64,000 nt of DNA from the NCBI RefSeq assembly GCF_041240605.1, contig NZ_CP162487.1:4533001-4597000 (forward strand), read 5' to 3'. The stretch is from Xanthomonas sp. DAR 80977 (GTDB taxonomy: Bacteria; Pseudomonadota; Gammaproteobacteria; Xanthomonadales; Xanthomonadaceae). Shown here piece by piece: positions 35,462 to 46,231 of this stretch; the stretch's first letter is position 1, and each line of letters begins with the position of its first letter. The position numbers and the translations under genes were made by a program. Below the pieces are notes generated by a model. The model did no database searches, was not told where the DNA came from, and worked only from the letters and a program-made list of their open reading frames with translations.

Positions 35462-36592
35462 ATGCACACTCCCATCGCGATCATCGGCGCCGGGCTCGGC
35501 GGGCTCATGCTCGCGCGCGTCCTGCACGTGCACGGCATCGCCGCGACGATCCACGAAGCCGAGGCCTCGGCCGACGCCCGCCCGCAGGGCGGCCTGCTCG
35601 ACATCCACACCTACAACGGCCAGCTCGCGCTCAAGGCGGCGGGCCTGTACGACGCGTTCCTCGAACTCGTCCTTCCCGGCGCCGATGCCAAGCGGGTCGT
35701 CGACCGGCACGGCACCCTCCTGGTCGAGCGGCCCGACATGGGCCATGGCAACCGGCCCGAGGTGGATCGCGGCAGCCTGCGCCGGCTGCTGATCGACGCG
35801 CTTCCCGAAGGCACGATCCACTGGGGACGCAAACTCGCCGCGGCATCCGCGTTCGGCGACGGACAGCACCTGCTGCGCTTCGCCGACGGCGCGACGACGA
35901 CCACCGACCTGCTGGTGGGTGCGGACGGCGCCTGGTCGAGAGTGCGTCCGCTGCTGTCCGACGCGATGCCCGCCTATGCCGGCATCTCCTTCATCGAGAC
36001 CTGCCTGTTCGACGGCGACACCCGGCACCCCGCCAGCGCGCAGGCGGTGGGCGGCGGCACGATGATGGCGGTCGCGCCGGGCAAAGGCATCCTCGCGCAC
36101 CGGCATGCCGATGGCACCCTGCAGACCTATGTGTCGCTGTCCAGGCCGGAGGACTGGTTCGCCCGTATCGACTTCGCCGACCCGGCAGCGGCGCTGGCCC
36201 GGGTCGCCGCGGAATTCGCCGGCTGGGCGCCGGCATTGACCGCGCTCGTCACCGACGGCGACACCGCCCCCGTGCTGCGTCCGATCCACGCGCTGCCGGT
36301 CGGGCACCGCTGGGAACGCAGGCCCGGGGTGACCCTGCTCGGCGACGCGGCACACCTGATGTCGCCGTTCGCCGGCGAAGGCGCCAACCTGGCGCTCCAG
36401 GACGGCGCCGAACTCGGCAAGGCCCTCGCTGCCCATCCCGGCGACATCGACGCCGCGCTCGCCGCCTACGAACAGGACCTCTTCTCCCGCAGCGCGCCCT
36501 TTGCCGAGGAATCGGCGCGGAACCTGGCGATGTTCTTCGACGACGACGCGCCTCAGGGCCTGGTCGACTTCTTCGACCGCGTTGCCGGGTAG
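35462..36592 (+). CDS. FAD-dependent monooxygenase, Tet(X)-like
   Basis: A 376-aa class A flavin monooxygenase. The FAD motif IIGAGLGGLMLARVL is at 7-21, an Arg-containing middle region (DRGSLRRLLIDALP) and DGAWSRVR follow, and GDAAHLMSPFAGEGANLAL is in the last third. These patterns match the Tet(X)/aromatic hydroxylase group that modifies polycyclic compounds. Together with the TetR pair it forms a xenobiotic-responsive module; tetracycline activity is not implied. An AGG at 35448-35450 precedes the start. Confidence 0.9.
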   Translation: MHTPIAIIGAGLGGLMLARVLHVHGIAATIHEAEASADARPQGGLLDIHTYNGQLALKAAGLYDAFLELVLPGADAKRVVDRHGTLLVERPDMGHGNRPEVDRGSLRRLLIDALPEGTIHWGRKLAAASAFGDGQHLLRFADGATTTTDLLVGADGAWSRVRPLLSDAMPAYAGISFIETCLFDGDTRHPASAQAVGGGTMMAVAPGKGILAHRHADGTLQTYVSLSRPEDWFARIDFADPAAALARVAAEFAGWAPALTALVTDGDTAPVLRPIHALPVGHRWERRPGVTLLGDAAHLMSPFAGEGANLALQDGAELGKALAAHPGDIDAALAAYEQDLFSRSAPFAEESARNLAMFFDDDAPQGLVDFFDRVAG

Positions 36593-36748
36593 CGGGTCGG
36601 TTACGCCGGAATTCGGCCGCGCTGGTGTCGCCGTGCCCGCACTGGCGCCAGATCGCGCCGCGCAACCCTGCTGTGGAGGGGATGCCGTGCGCAGCGCAGG
36701 CCGGCCATGCGGCAGCACGCAGGCCGGCCGAACGACCCGCGCCCGCTG

Positions 36749-38581
<1,833 letters not shown>

Positions 38582-38820
38582 AGCCGCACCCTGCACCGAA
38601 AGATCGCCATTCTAGCTTTGTCCGCTGAATGTCCTATAGGACGCACCGGCGCGACTTGGATGGGCCATCGCACGCCCTGGTGGCGCCGCCCGGGGTTGCG
38701 ATGACCGGCACCAGGCGCCCGCACGTGGCGCGACCGAGCGGGAGTGCGGGACCCGGCGCCACGCACGCTCCAGACGCCGATCGCGACAGCGCGACCCGCC
38801 CCTGATCGTCCGGCCCGGCC

Positions 38821-38871
38821 GCGGACACGGTGTCCGCGAACGTGTCCGCGGACACGCGGACAGCCGTCCGC
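38821..38871. promoter_or_regulatory. Cluster of palindromic enhancer sites (UAS)
   Basis: Three palindromes stand in a row: GCGGACACGGTGTCCGC (38821-38837, perfect arms), CGTGTCCGCGGACACG (38841-38856, perfect) and GCGGACAGCCGTCCGC (38856-38871, arms of 6). Their centres are about 105, 85 and 70 bases upstream of the predicted +1 of the sigma-54 promoter, the normal place for NtrC-type activator binding. The likely binder is the regulator encoded at the end of the same cluster. Confidence 0.72.
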
Positions 38872-38907
38872 TGCAATGGAACCGCAATCCTTTCAAACAC
38901 TTGCGAT

Positions 38908-38924
38908 TGGCACGGGACGTGCTT
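38908..38924 (+). promoter_or_regulatory. Sigma-54 (-24/-12) promoter of the ABC transporter array
   Basis: TTGGCACGGGACGTGCTT (38907-38924) matches TTGGCACG-N4-TTGCW with one mismatch. The invariant GG (38909-38910) and GC (38921-38922) are separated by exactly 10 bases. The predicted start is near 38934, 26 bases before the adaptor ATG. Confidence 0.85.
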
Positions 38925-38959
38925 TGGATTCGTTCATCCTCACTGCGCCGACCCGACCG

Positions 38960-40231
38960 ATGATCCGCGACACTTCCGCCCAGGACCAGGTTCTCGCCCG
39001 CCCCCGCTCCGCCGCCGCCTGGCGCCGCTGGTTCTGGCCCGCGCTGATCGCGCTGGCGGTGCTGCTCGGCATCGCCTTCGCCGCGCGCGGCTGGATCGCC
39101 GGCAGCCGCTCGTTCGACGCGCAGCGCGTGCGCATCGCCACGGTCAGCCGCGGCGACCTGGTCCGCGACATCTCCGCCGACGGGCGCCTGATCGCCGCCA
39201 ACAGCCCCACCCTGTACGCGATCTCCGGCGGCACCGTGACCCTGAAGGTGGTGGCCGGCGACGTGGTCAAGCAGGGCCAGGAACTGGCCGAGATCGACAG
39301 CCCGGAACTGCGCAGCAAGCTCGCCCAGGAAGAGGCCACGCTGGCCGGCCTGGAGGCCGAGGCCGGCCGCGCCGACCTGGATGCGGTGCTGGCCCGCGCC
39401 AACGCCAGCAAGCTGGTCGACCAGGCGCAGATCGAGCGGCAGGCCGCCAGCCGCGACCTGGAGCGCTACCAGCGCGGCTACGACGGCGGCGCGGTGCCGG
39501 CGGTGGAGCTGGCCAAGGCGCAGGACACGCTGAAGAAGGCCGACATCGCCATGAGCCATGCACAGAAGGATTCCGGCCTGCAGACCCAAGGCGCCGGCCT
39601 GGACGCGCGCAACAAGCGCCTGCTCGCCGAGCGCCAGCGCGCGGTGGTGACCGAGGTGAAGCGGCAGGTGGACCTGCTCACGCTGCGCTCGCCGTTCGAC
39701 GGCCAGGTCGGCCAGGTGCAGGTGTCGCAGCACACCAATGTCGCCGCCAACGCGCCGGTGCTGAGCGTGGTCGACCTGTCCAAGTTCGAACTGGAGATCA
39801 AGGTGCCGGAAAGCTTCGCCCGCGACCTGGCGATCGGCATGCCGGCGCAGCTGACCAGCGGTGCCGGCGAACCCTTCGCCGGCGCGATCTCGGCGGTGTC
39901 GCCGGAAGTGGTCAACGGCGAGGTCAACGCGCGCATCCGCTTCACCGACAAGCAGCCGCCCGGCCTGCGCCAGAGCCAGCGCATGAGCGCGCGGGTGCTG
40001 CTGGATACCCGCAAGAACGTGCTCAAGCTCGAGCGCGGCCCGTTCGTCGAACAGTCCGGCGGCCGCTACGCCTACGTGATGGACGGCAACTCGGCGATCC
40101 GCCGCCCGGTGGAGCTGGGCGTCACCAGCCTGGGCGAAGTCGAGGTGCGCTCGGGCCTGCAGCCGGGCGACCGCGTCGTGGTCTCCGGCAGCGACCTGTT
40201 CGGCGAGGCGCCGCAGGTGACGGTGCATTAG
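38960..40231 (+). CDS. HlyD/MacA-type periplasmic adaptor of the ABC array
   Basis: A 423-aa membrane-fusion protein. One inner-membrane helix (about 24-42) is followed by a split lipoyl domain (ISGGTVTLKVVAGDVVKQGQ and later LRSPFDGQVGQVQVSQHTN), a coiled-coil hairpin (about 112-215), a beta-barrel and a membrane-proximal domain. It would connect inner-membrane permeases to an outer-membrane channel such as TolC, which is not encoded here. The start ATG 38960 lies directly after the sigma-54 promoter; the longer in-frame ORF from 38744 runs through the promoter and is rejected. It is the first gene of the array. Confidence 0.92.
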   Translation: MIRDTSAQDQVLARPRSAAAWRRWFWPALIALAVLLGIAFAARGWIAGSRSFDAQRVRIATVSRGDLVRDISADGRLIAANSPTLYAISGGTVTLKVVAGDVVKQGQELAEIDSPELRSKLAQEEATLAGLEAEAGRADLDAVLARANASKLVDQAQIERQAASRDLERYQRGYDGGAVPAVELAKAQDTLKKADIAMSHAQKDSGLQTQGAGLDARNKRLLAERQRAVVTEVKRQVDLLTLRSPFDGQVGQVQVSQHTNVAANAPVLSVVDLSKFELEIKVPESFARDLAIGMPAQLTSGAGEPFAGAISAVSPEVVNGEVNARIRFTDKQPPGLRQSQRMSARVLLDTRKNVLKLERGPFVEQSGGRYAYVMDGNSAIRRPVELGVTSLGEVEVRSGLQPGDRVVVSGSDLFGEAPQVTVH

Positions 40232-40235
40232 AAGC

Positions 40236-40337
40236 AGGGATTGGGGAATCGGGAGTGGGGATTGGTGAGAGCCCCGCTGCCGTTTCCCCTCCCTGAGCGT
40301 TGGTCCCGAATCCCGACATCCCCAATCCCCAATCCCG
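40236..40337. repeat. Inverted pair of GGGATT heptamer arrays between adaptor and ATPase genes
   Basis: GGGATTGGGGAATCGGGAGT continues to GGGGATTGG (40238-40266), and the complementary CCCGAATCCCGACATCCCC, CAATCCCCAATCCCG array lies at 40307-40337, about 40 bases later. The arms can pair in mRNA, which could reduce or delay expression of downstream genes relative to the adaptor. Confidence 0.72.
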
Positions 40338-40359
40338 CTCCACCACCAAGGAATACGTC

Positions 40360-41076
40360 ATGCTCGAAATGCGCTCCGTCTCCAAGGTCTTCCGCACCGA
40401 ACAGGTCGAGACGCACGCGTTGCGCTCGCTGGATCTGCATGTGCGCGAGGGCGAGTTCGTCGCCGTCACCGGGCCGTCCGGCTCCGGCAAGACCACCTTC
40501 CTCAACATCGCCGGCCTGCTGGAGACCTTCACCAGCGGCCAGTACGTGCTCGACGGCCAGGACGTCAGCAACCTCAACGACGACGCGCGCTCGCGCATGC
40601 GCAACCAGAAGATCGGCTTCATCTTCCAGGGCTTCAACCTGATCCCGGACCTCAACCTGTTCGACAACGTCGATGTGCCGCTGCGCTACCGCGGCATGGC
40701 CGCGGCCGAGCGCAAGCAGCGCATCGAGGACGCACTGGGCCGGGTCGGGCTGGGGTCGCGGATGAAGCACTACCCGTCCGAGCTGTCCGGCGGCCAGCAA
40801 CAGCGCGCGGCGATCGCGCGCGCGCTGGCCGGCAGCCCGCGCCTGCTGCTGGCCGACGAACCGACCGGCAACCTGGACTCGCAGATGGCGCGCGGGGTGA
40901 TGGAACTGCTGGAAGAGATCAACGCGCAGGGCTCGACCATCGTCATGGTCACCCACGACCCGGAACTGGCCGCGCGCGCGCAGCGCAACGTGCACATCGT
41001 CGACGGTCAGGCCACCGACCTGCAGCGCGAACCGGTGCTGGCGCACAGCGGCAGCGGCGCAGCGGCCAATCCCTGA
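40360..41076 (+). CDS. ABC transporter ATP-binding protein (LolD/MacB-type)
   Basis: A 238-aa ATPase of the MacB/LolD class. Walker A GPSGSGKTT (near 36-44), the X-loop and Q-loop IGFIFQGFNLIPDLN, signature LSGGQQQRAAIARAL, Walker B LLLADEPTGNLDS and switch His MVTHDPEL are all intact. It is the only ATPase for eleven permeases in this operon, so it must be shared. MLEMRSVSKVF at 40360 is the domain start; an ATG at 40300 falls in the repeat. Confidence 0.95.
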   Translation: MLEMRSVSKVFRTEQVETHALRSLDLHVREGEFVAVTGPSGSGKTTFLNIAGLLETFTSGQYVLDGQDVSNLNDDARSRMRNQKIGFIFQGFNLIPDLNLFDNVDVPLRYRGMAAAERKQRIEDALGRVGLGSRMKHYPSELSGGQQQRAAIARALAGSPRLLLADEPTGNLDSQMARGVMELLEEINAQGSTIVMVTHDPELAARAQRNVHIVDGQATDLQREPVLAHSGSGAAANP

Positions 41077-41104
41077 CCGGCACGGCGACGGCGCGGAGAC
41101 CGGC

Positions 41105-42427
41105 ATGCTCAGCTACTACGTCCACACCGCCCTGCGCAGCCTGCGCCGCAGCCCAGTGCTCACCGCGCTGATGGTGCTGTCCATCGCCGTGGGCATCGGC
41201 GCGGCGATGACCACGCTGACGGTGATGCGGCTGTTGTCCGGCGATCCGCTGCCCGGGCGCAGCCAGCAGATCTTCTTCGCGCAACTCGATCCGCGCCCCG
41301 GCAAGGAGGCCAACCAACGGCCGTACGACAAGCTCGACTATGTCTCGGCCATGGGCCTGTGGAACAGCGGGCGCGCCGATCGCCAGGCCATGGTCGCCGA
41401 GAGTCAGATCAAGCTGCGCGCCCCGGACAGCGCCACCCCGGCCTTCATGTCCCAGTTGCTGATGACCCAGGCCGATTTCTTTCCGATGTTCCAGGTCCCG
41501 TTCGCCTACGGCAGCGGCTGGCGCGCGCGCGACGATCAGGATCGGGCGCGGGTGGCGGTGATCTCGGCCGACCTCAACGCCAAGCTGTTCGGCGGCCGCA
41601 ACAGCGTGGGGCGCAGCCTGCTGGTGCGCGGCACGGCGGTGCGCATCGTCGGCGTGCTGGCGCCGTGGCGGCCGTCGCCGTTGTTCTACACGCTGGCCGG
41701 CGGCAGCTTCGCCCACGGCGACACCGCCAGTTTCTACGGCCGACCGCAGGATGTGTTCATGCCGCTCTCCAGCAGCCTGGAGGTCAACGACGGTCACATC
41801 CAGCCATGGACCTGCTTCGGCAAGACGGAGTCCGCCATGGACCTGCGCAACGCGCCGTGCGTGTGGCTGCAGTTGTGGGTGCAACTGGACACGCCGGCAA
41901 AGGTCGCCGCGTACCGCCGCCTGCTGGCCGACTACGCCGCGCAACAGCATGCCGCCGGGCGCATCGGCCGTGCCGATACCGCGCGCCTGCTGTCCCTGCC
42001 GCAATGGCTGGACCATAACCGCGTGGTGCCGGGCGACGTGCGCCTGCAGAGCTGGCTGGCGGTGGCGTTCCTTGGCCTGTGCCTGTTCAACAGCGTCGGC
42101 CTGCTGCTGGCCAAGTTCCTGCGCCGTGGCGGCGAGATCGGCGTGCGCCGGGCGCTGGGCGCGTCGCGTCGCACGATCTTCACGCAGTGCCTGACCGAAG
42201 CCAGCGTGATCGGCCTGATCGGTGGCGTCGGCGGCTGGCTGCTGACCCTGCTGGGCCTGTGGAGCGTGCGCCAGCAACCCACCGCCTATGCGGATCTGGC
42301 GCACCTGGACCTGTCCGCGTTCGCTGCCACCTTCATGTTGGCGATCGCCTGCAGCTTGGCTGCCGGCCTGTTTCCCGCCCTGCGCGCCAGCCGTATCGCG
42401 CCGGCCATGCAACTCAAGAGTCTGTGA
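41105..42427 (+). CDS. MacB/FtsX-type permease A1
   Basis: A 440-aa permease. TM1 (about 17-41), a large periplasmic MacB-core domain (about 45-305), then three helices (about 317-338, 368-386, 404-424). The cytoplasmic coupling motif GEIGVRRALGASRR stands between TM2 and TM3. The periplasmic part has a Cys pair (CFGKTESAMDLRNAPC), probably a disulfide. It is the first of five A-type paralogues, each followed by a B-type; spacing to B1 is 15 bases. Confidence 0.92.
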   Translation: MLSYYVHTALRSLRRSPVLTALMVLSIAVGIGAAMTTLTVMRLLSGDPLPGRSQQIFFAQLDPRPGKEANQRPYDKLDYVSAMGLWNSGRADRQAMVAESQIKLRAPDSATPAFMSQLLMTQADFFPMFQVPFAYGSGWRARDDQDRARVAVISADLNAKLFGGRNSVGRSLLVRGTAVRIVGVLAPWRPSPLFYTLAGGSFAHGDTASFYGRPQDVFMPLSSSLEVNDGHIQPWTCFGKTESAMDLRNAPCVWLQLWVQLDTPAKVAAYRRLLADYAAQQHAAGRIGRADTARLLSLPQWLDHNRVVPGDVRLQSWLAVAFLGLCLFNSVGLLLAKFLRRGGEIGVRRALGASRRTIFTQCLTEASVIGLIGGVGGWLLTLLGLWSVRQQPTAYADLAHLDLSAFAATFMLAIACSLAAGLFPALRASRIAPAMQLKSL

Positions 42428-42442
42428 CCGGGGCACGCGACG

Positions 42443-43657
42443 ATGCAGATCACCCCCATCCTGAGCGCCCTGTCGCGGCATCGCATCGCGGCGACGCTGA
42501 TCGCGTTGGAAGTGGCGCTGGCCTGCGCCGTGCTGTGCAATGCCTTCTTCCTGATCGGCAATCGCCTGGATCTGGTGCATCTGCACAGCGGCGTCGACGA
42601 GGCCGCGCTGGGGCTGGTGTCGCTGTCTGGCTGCGACGGCTGCACCGATGCCGACGTCAACGCCCGCGCGCTGGATGCGGTGCGCCGCACGCCCGGCGTG
42701 CGCGCGGCGGGCGCGGTCAACAGCGTGCCGTTCGCCACGCCGACCAACAACAACGGACTGTGCCTGGACCAGGACTGCACCCAGGTCGGCGGGGTACCGC
42801 ATTTCTACATGGTCAGCCCTGGCGCCGTCGCGGCCCTGGCACTCAAGCCGGACAGCGGCCGCGCGTTCGGCGACGCGGACTACCAGCCGCTCGTAAACGG
42901 CCTGCCGACCGCGGCTGGCGTGTGGGTCACGCGCGTATTGGCCGCGCATCTGTGGCCGGGCCAGGATCCCCTGGGAAAGGAGTTCTGGGCCGGCGGCCAC
43001 TTCCGCGTGGTCGGCACGCTCGACCACCTGGCGCGTCCCGATCCCGGCCGCAGCGAGGACGGCGCGGTCGGCAGCGACTGGTCGGTGGTCATCCCGGTGC
43101 GCGAAGCGGAACAGTCGGGCACGTACGTGCTGCGCGCCGATCCGCGCGAGCTGCCGCGGGTCCTCGCGCAGGCGCGCGCCGCGGTGGCGCGGGCGGTGCC
43201 CGAAGCGGTGATGGACACCGCCTACAGCAAGCCGCTGCTCGACCTGCGCCAGGAGTATTTCCAAAGCGATCGCGCCATGACCGGACTGATGGTCGCCGTC
43301 ATCGTCGCGATGCTGCTGGTCACCGCGCTGGGCATCATCGGCCTGGCCAGCTTCTGGGTGCAGCAGCGCACCAAGCAGATCGGCATCCGCCGCGCGCTGG
43401 GCGCCACCCGCCGCGACATCCTGCAGTACTTCCAGACCGAGAACCTGCTCATCGTCGGCGCCGGCGTGGCGCTGGGCATGCTGCTGGCCTATGCCGGCAA
43501 CGTGCTGCTGATGCGCTTCTTCGAACTGGACCGGCTGCCTGCGACCTACCTGCCGATCGGCGCGGCGCTGCTGTGCGTGCTCGGCCAGCTCGCCGTCCTT
43601 GGCCCGGCGCTGCGCGCCGCCGCCGTCCCACCCGCCACCGCCACCCGTAGCGCCTGA
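42443..43657 (+). CDS. MacB/FtsX-type permease B1
   Basis: A 404-aa permease of the B-type: start MQITPILSALSRHRIAATLIALEVALAC (TM1), periplasmic domain, then TM2-TM4 with coupling motif TKQIGIRRALGATRRDIL and the shared C-terminus AAAVPPATATRSA. It carries extra cysteines (SGCDGC and CLDQDC) not present in most B paralogues. It is likely the heterodimer partner of A1. Confidence 0.92.
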   Translation: MQITPILSALSRHRIAATLIALEVALACAVLCNAFFLIGNRLDLVHLHSGVDEAALGLVSLSGCDGCTDADVNARALDAVRRTPGVRAAGAVNSVPFATPTNNNGLCLDQDCTQVGGVPHFYMVSPGAVAALALKPDSGRAFGDADYQPLVNGLPTAAGVWVTRVLAAHLWPGQDPLGKEFWAGGHFRVVGTLDHLARPDPGRSEDGAVGSDWSVVIPVREAEQSGTYVLRADPRELPRVLAQARAAVARAVPEAVMDTAYSKPLLDLRQEYFQSDRAMTGLMVAVIVAMLLVTALGIIGLASFWVQQRTKQIGIRRALGATRRDILQYFQTENLLIVGAGVALGMLLAYAGNVLLMRFFELDRLPATYLPIGAALLCVLGQLAVLGPALRAAAVPPATATRSA

Positions 43658-43669
43658 CCCGGAGCCCGC

Positions 43670-44980
43670 ATGTTCGCCTACTACCTCCGCCTGGCGCTGC
43701 GCAGCTTCGGCCGCAACCGCATCCTCACCGCGCTGATGGTGCTGGCCGTGGCGCTGGGCATCGGCGCGTCGATGACCATGCTGACGGTGCTGCATACCCT
43801 CTCCGGGGATCCGCTGCCCGGGCGCAGCGCCACGCTGTTCCATCCGCAGGTGGACCCGCGTCCGCGCAACCTGCCCAGCGCCGACCGCGAGCCGCCGGAC
43901 GAGCTGACCTGGCAGGACGCGACCGCGCTGTACCGGGCACAGGCGGCGCCGGCGCAGACCATGACCAGCGCGAACTGGCTGCCGGTGCACCAGCCCGTGC
44001 CCAACAGCCCCTTGCGCATGCTCACCACCCGCGCCGCCACCGCCGACCTGTTCGCCATGTTCGGCATGCGCTTCGTCTACGGCGGCGGCTGGAGCCATCG
44101 CGACGATACCCAGCGCGCGCCGGTGGTGGTACTGAGCCGCAAGCTCAACGACGCGCTGTTCGGTGGCGCCAACAGCGTCGGCAGGACCCTGACCATCGCC
44201 ACCCGCCCGTTCCGGGTGATCGGGGTGATCGACGCCTGGGATGCGCAGCCGCGCTTCTACGACCTCAACTCCGGCGCGTACACGCCGCCGGAGGCGCTGT
44301 ACATGCCGTTCGAGACCTGGCTGGACCTGCCGCAGGACTACGGCTATGGGCCGATGCAGTGCTGGGGCAAGGATGGCGAGGCCGGCCTGCACGATCCCAA
44401 GGCCGCGCAATGCACCTGGGTACAGTACTGGGTGCAGCTGGACACGCCGGACCAGGTGCGGCGCTACCGCGCGACGCTGGACGCCTACAGCGCGCAGCAG
44501 CGCCAGCTCGGCCGCTTCGAACGCGCTCCCAACACCCGTCTGCGCAGCCTGGTCGACTGGCTGGACTACAAGCGGGTGGTGCCGGCCACGGTGCGCATGC
44601 AGACCTGGATCGCCTTCGGCGTGCTGCTGGTGTGCCTGCTCAATGCGGTGGGCCTGCTGGTCGCCAAGTTCATGCGCAAGGCCGGCGAGATCGGCGTGCG
44701 CCGCGCACTCGGCGCCAGCCGCCGCGCGGTGTTCGCGCAATGCCTGGCCGAATCGGCGCTGATCGGCTGCCTGGGCGGCCTGCTCGGCCTTCCGCTGACC
44801 TGGATCGGCCTGTGGCTGGTGCGCCAGCAACCGGTGGCCTACGCGCAGCAGGCGCACGCCGATCCCGCGATCCTGGGCATCGCCCTGACTGTGGCCACCC
44901 TCTCGGCGCTGGCCGCGGGCCTTTGGCCGGCCTGGCGCGCCTCGCGCATCGCCCCCGCCCTGCAGGTGAAATCGCTATGA
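43670..44980 (+). CDS. MacB/FtsX-type permease A2
   Basis: A 436-aa A-type permease (MFAYYLRLALRSFGRNRILTALMVLAVALG). The Cys pair is CWGKDGEAGLHDPKAAQC, the coupling motif GEIGVRRALGASRRAVFAQ, the C-terminus ALQVKSL. The stop overlaps the B2 start by four bases (ATGA, 44977-44980). Confidence 0.92.
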   Translation: MFAYYLRLALRSFGRNRILTALMVLAVALGIGASMTMLTVLHTLSGDPLPGRSATLFHPQVDPRPRNLPSADREPPDELTWQDATALYRAQAAPAQTMTSANWLPVHQPVPNSPLRMLTTRAATADLFAMFGMRFVYGGGWSHRDDTQRAPVVVLSRKLNDALFGGANSVGRTLTIATRPFRVIGVIDAWDAQPRFYDLNSGAYTPPEALYMPFETWLDLPQDYGYGPMQCWGKDGEAGLHDPKAAQCTWVQYWVQLDTPDQVRRYRATLDAYSAQQRQLGRFERAPNTRLRSLVDWLDYKRVVPATVRMQTWIAFGVLLVCLLNAVGLLVAKFMRKAGEIGVRRALGASRRAVFAQCLAESALIGCLGGLLGLPLTWIGLWLVRQQPVAYAQQAHADPAILGIALTVATLSALAAGLWPAWRASRIAPALQVKSL

Positions 44981-46218
44981 CCTCGCTGCCTCCGGTGCGT
45001 CCCATCCTGTCCGCGCTGGGCAGCCATCGCGCCGCGGTGGTCCTGATGGCGCTGCAGATCGCCCTGACCCTGGCGGTGCTGTGCAACCTGGTATTCATCA
45101 TCGCCCGCACCTACCAGCGCGTGCAGACCCCGACCGGGGCGATGGAACAGGACATCGGCCTGATCCAGAGCATCGGCGTGATCGGCGAGCAAGACAACGT
45201 CAGCAGCGTCGGCCGCAGCCTGGACATCCTGCAGGCGGTGCCCGGCGTGGAAGCGGCGGCGTTTGGCGCGCCGCCGCTGTGGGGTCCCGCGCAGGCGCAG
45301 CTGTTCCTGGAGCCGCAGGCCGCGCAACCGGCCGCCCGTGCCAGCCTGTTCCTGGGCAGCCAGGACCTGAACCGCACACTGGGCATCCGCATCGTCGCCG
45401 GCCGCGACCTGCGCGACGCGGAACTTCCCGGCGCCTCCGCGCTTTTCGGCGCGCCGGCCGAAATCGAGCGGCGCCTGCCGGCGCTGATCACCCCGTCGCT
45501 GGCCGCCAAGCTGTTCCCCGGCGCCTCGCCGCTGGGGCGCACGCTCTACACCAGCACCTTCAACCAGCCGGTGCGCCTGGACATCGTCGGGGTGATGGCG
45601 CCGCTGCGCGGCGAGATCACCGGCCACGACGACGATACCGATGCGCTGCTCGCCGAGATCCGAGCCAGCAGCGAAGGCTGGGGCGGCGGCTACCTGATCC
45701 GCAGCAAGCCCGGGCAACTGGCGCAGGTGCTGCCGCGCGCGGCGGCGGCGATGCAGCGCGCCAACCCCACCTACGTGCAGCAGCAGGTCGCCACCATGCA
45801 GGAGCTGCGGGCCGACTACTTCAAGAGCGACAGTGCGGTGGCGCGGATGCTGCTGGCGATCATCCTGATCCTGCTCACCGTCACCGCGCTGGGGATCGGC
45901 GGGCTGGCCAGCTTCTGGGTACAGCAGCGCACTCGGCAGATCGGCATCCGCCGCGCGCTCGGCGCCACCCGCGGCGACATCCTGCGCTACTTCCAGCTGG
46001 AAAACCTGCTGATCGTCGGCGGCGGCGCGCTGCTCGGCGCGGTGCTCGCCTACGTCATGAACCAGTGGCTGATGCAGCGCTTCGAACTGGAGCGGCTGTC
46101 CACGCCCACCGTGCTCACCGGCATCCTCGCAGTGTGGCTGCTCGGCCAGCTCGCCGTCCTCGGCCCGGCGTTGCGCGCCGCCGCCGTCCCACCCGCCACC
46201 GCCACCCGTAGCGCCTGA
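44977..46218 (+). CDS. MacB/FtsX-type permease B2
   Basis: A 413-aa B-type permease starting MTSLPPVRPILSALGSHRAA. Coupling motif TRQIGIRRALGATRGDIL, C-terminus AAAVPPATATRSA. The ATG inside the A2 stop fixes the start; the longer frame from 44359 is out of phase with A2 and rejected. About 85 bases at its 3' end are nearly identical to the B1 end. Confidence 0.92.
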   Translation: MTSLPPVRPILSALGSHRAAVVLMALQIALTLAVLCNLVFIIARTYQRVQTPTGAMEQDIGLIQSIGVIGEQDNVSSVGRSLDILQAVPGVEAAAFGAPPLWGPAQAQLFLEPQAAQPAARASLFLGSQDLNRTLGIRIVAGRDLRDAELPGASALFGAPAEIERRLPALITPSLAAKLFPGASPLGRTLYTSTFNQPVRLDIVGVMAPLRGEITGHDDDTDALLAEIRASSEGWGGGYLIRSKPGQLAQVLPRAAAAMQRANPTYVQQQVATMQELRADYFKSDSAVARMLLAIILILLTVTALGIGGLASFWVQQRTRQIGIRRALGATRGDILRYFQLENLLIVGGGALLGAVLAYVMNQWLMQRFELERLSTPTVLTGILAVWLLGQLAVLGPALRAAAVPPATATRSA

Positions 46219-46231
46219 CCCGGAGCCACCC

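Larger units (their letters stand above)
38582..38959. other. Divergent control region between glmS and the ABC array
   Basis: No gene. It contains a perfect 12-bp palindrome GTCCTATAGGAC (38631-38642) on the glmS side, three GCGGAC/GTCCGC palindromes (38821-38871) and a sigma-54 promoter (38908-38924) reading into the transporter operon. Confidence 0.75.

Noticed and set aside
38744..38960. Extended N-terminus of the adaptor protein (72 extra residues)
   Set aside because: It covers the palindromes and the sigma-54 promoter, which cannot be both promoter and coding in the same transcript.
40300..40360. Longer N-terminus for the ABC ATPase (ATG at 40300)
   Set aside because: It would be translated from the CCCCAATCCC repeat array and has no family homology; AAGGA and the domain start favour 40360.
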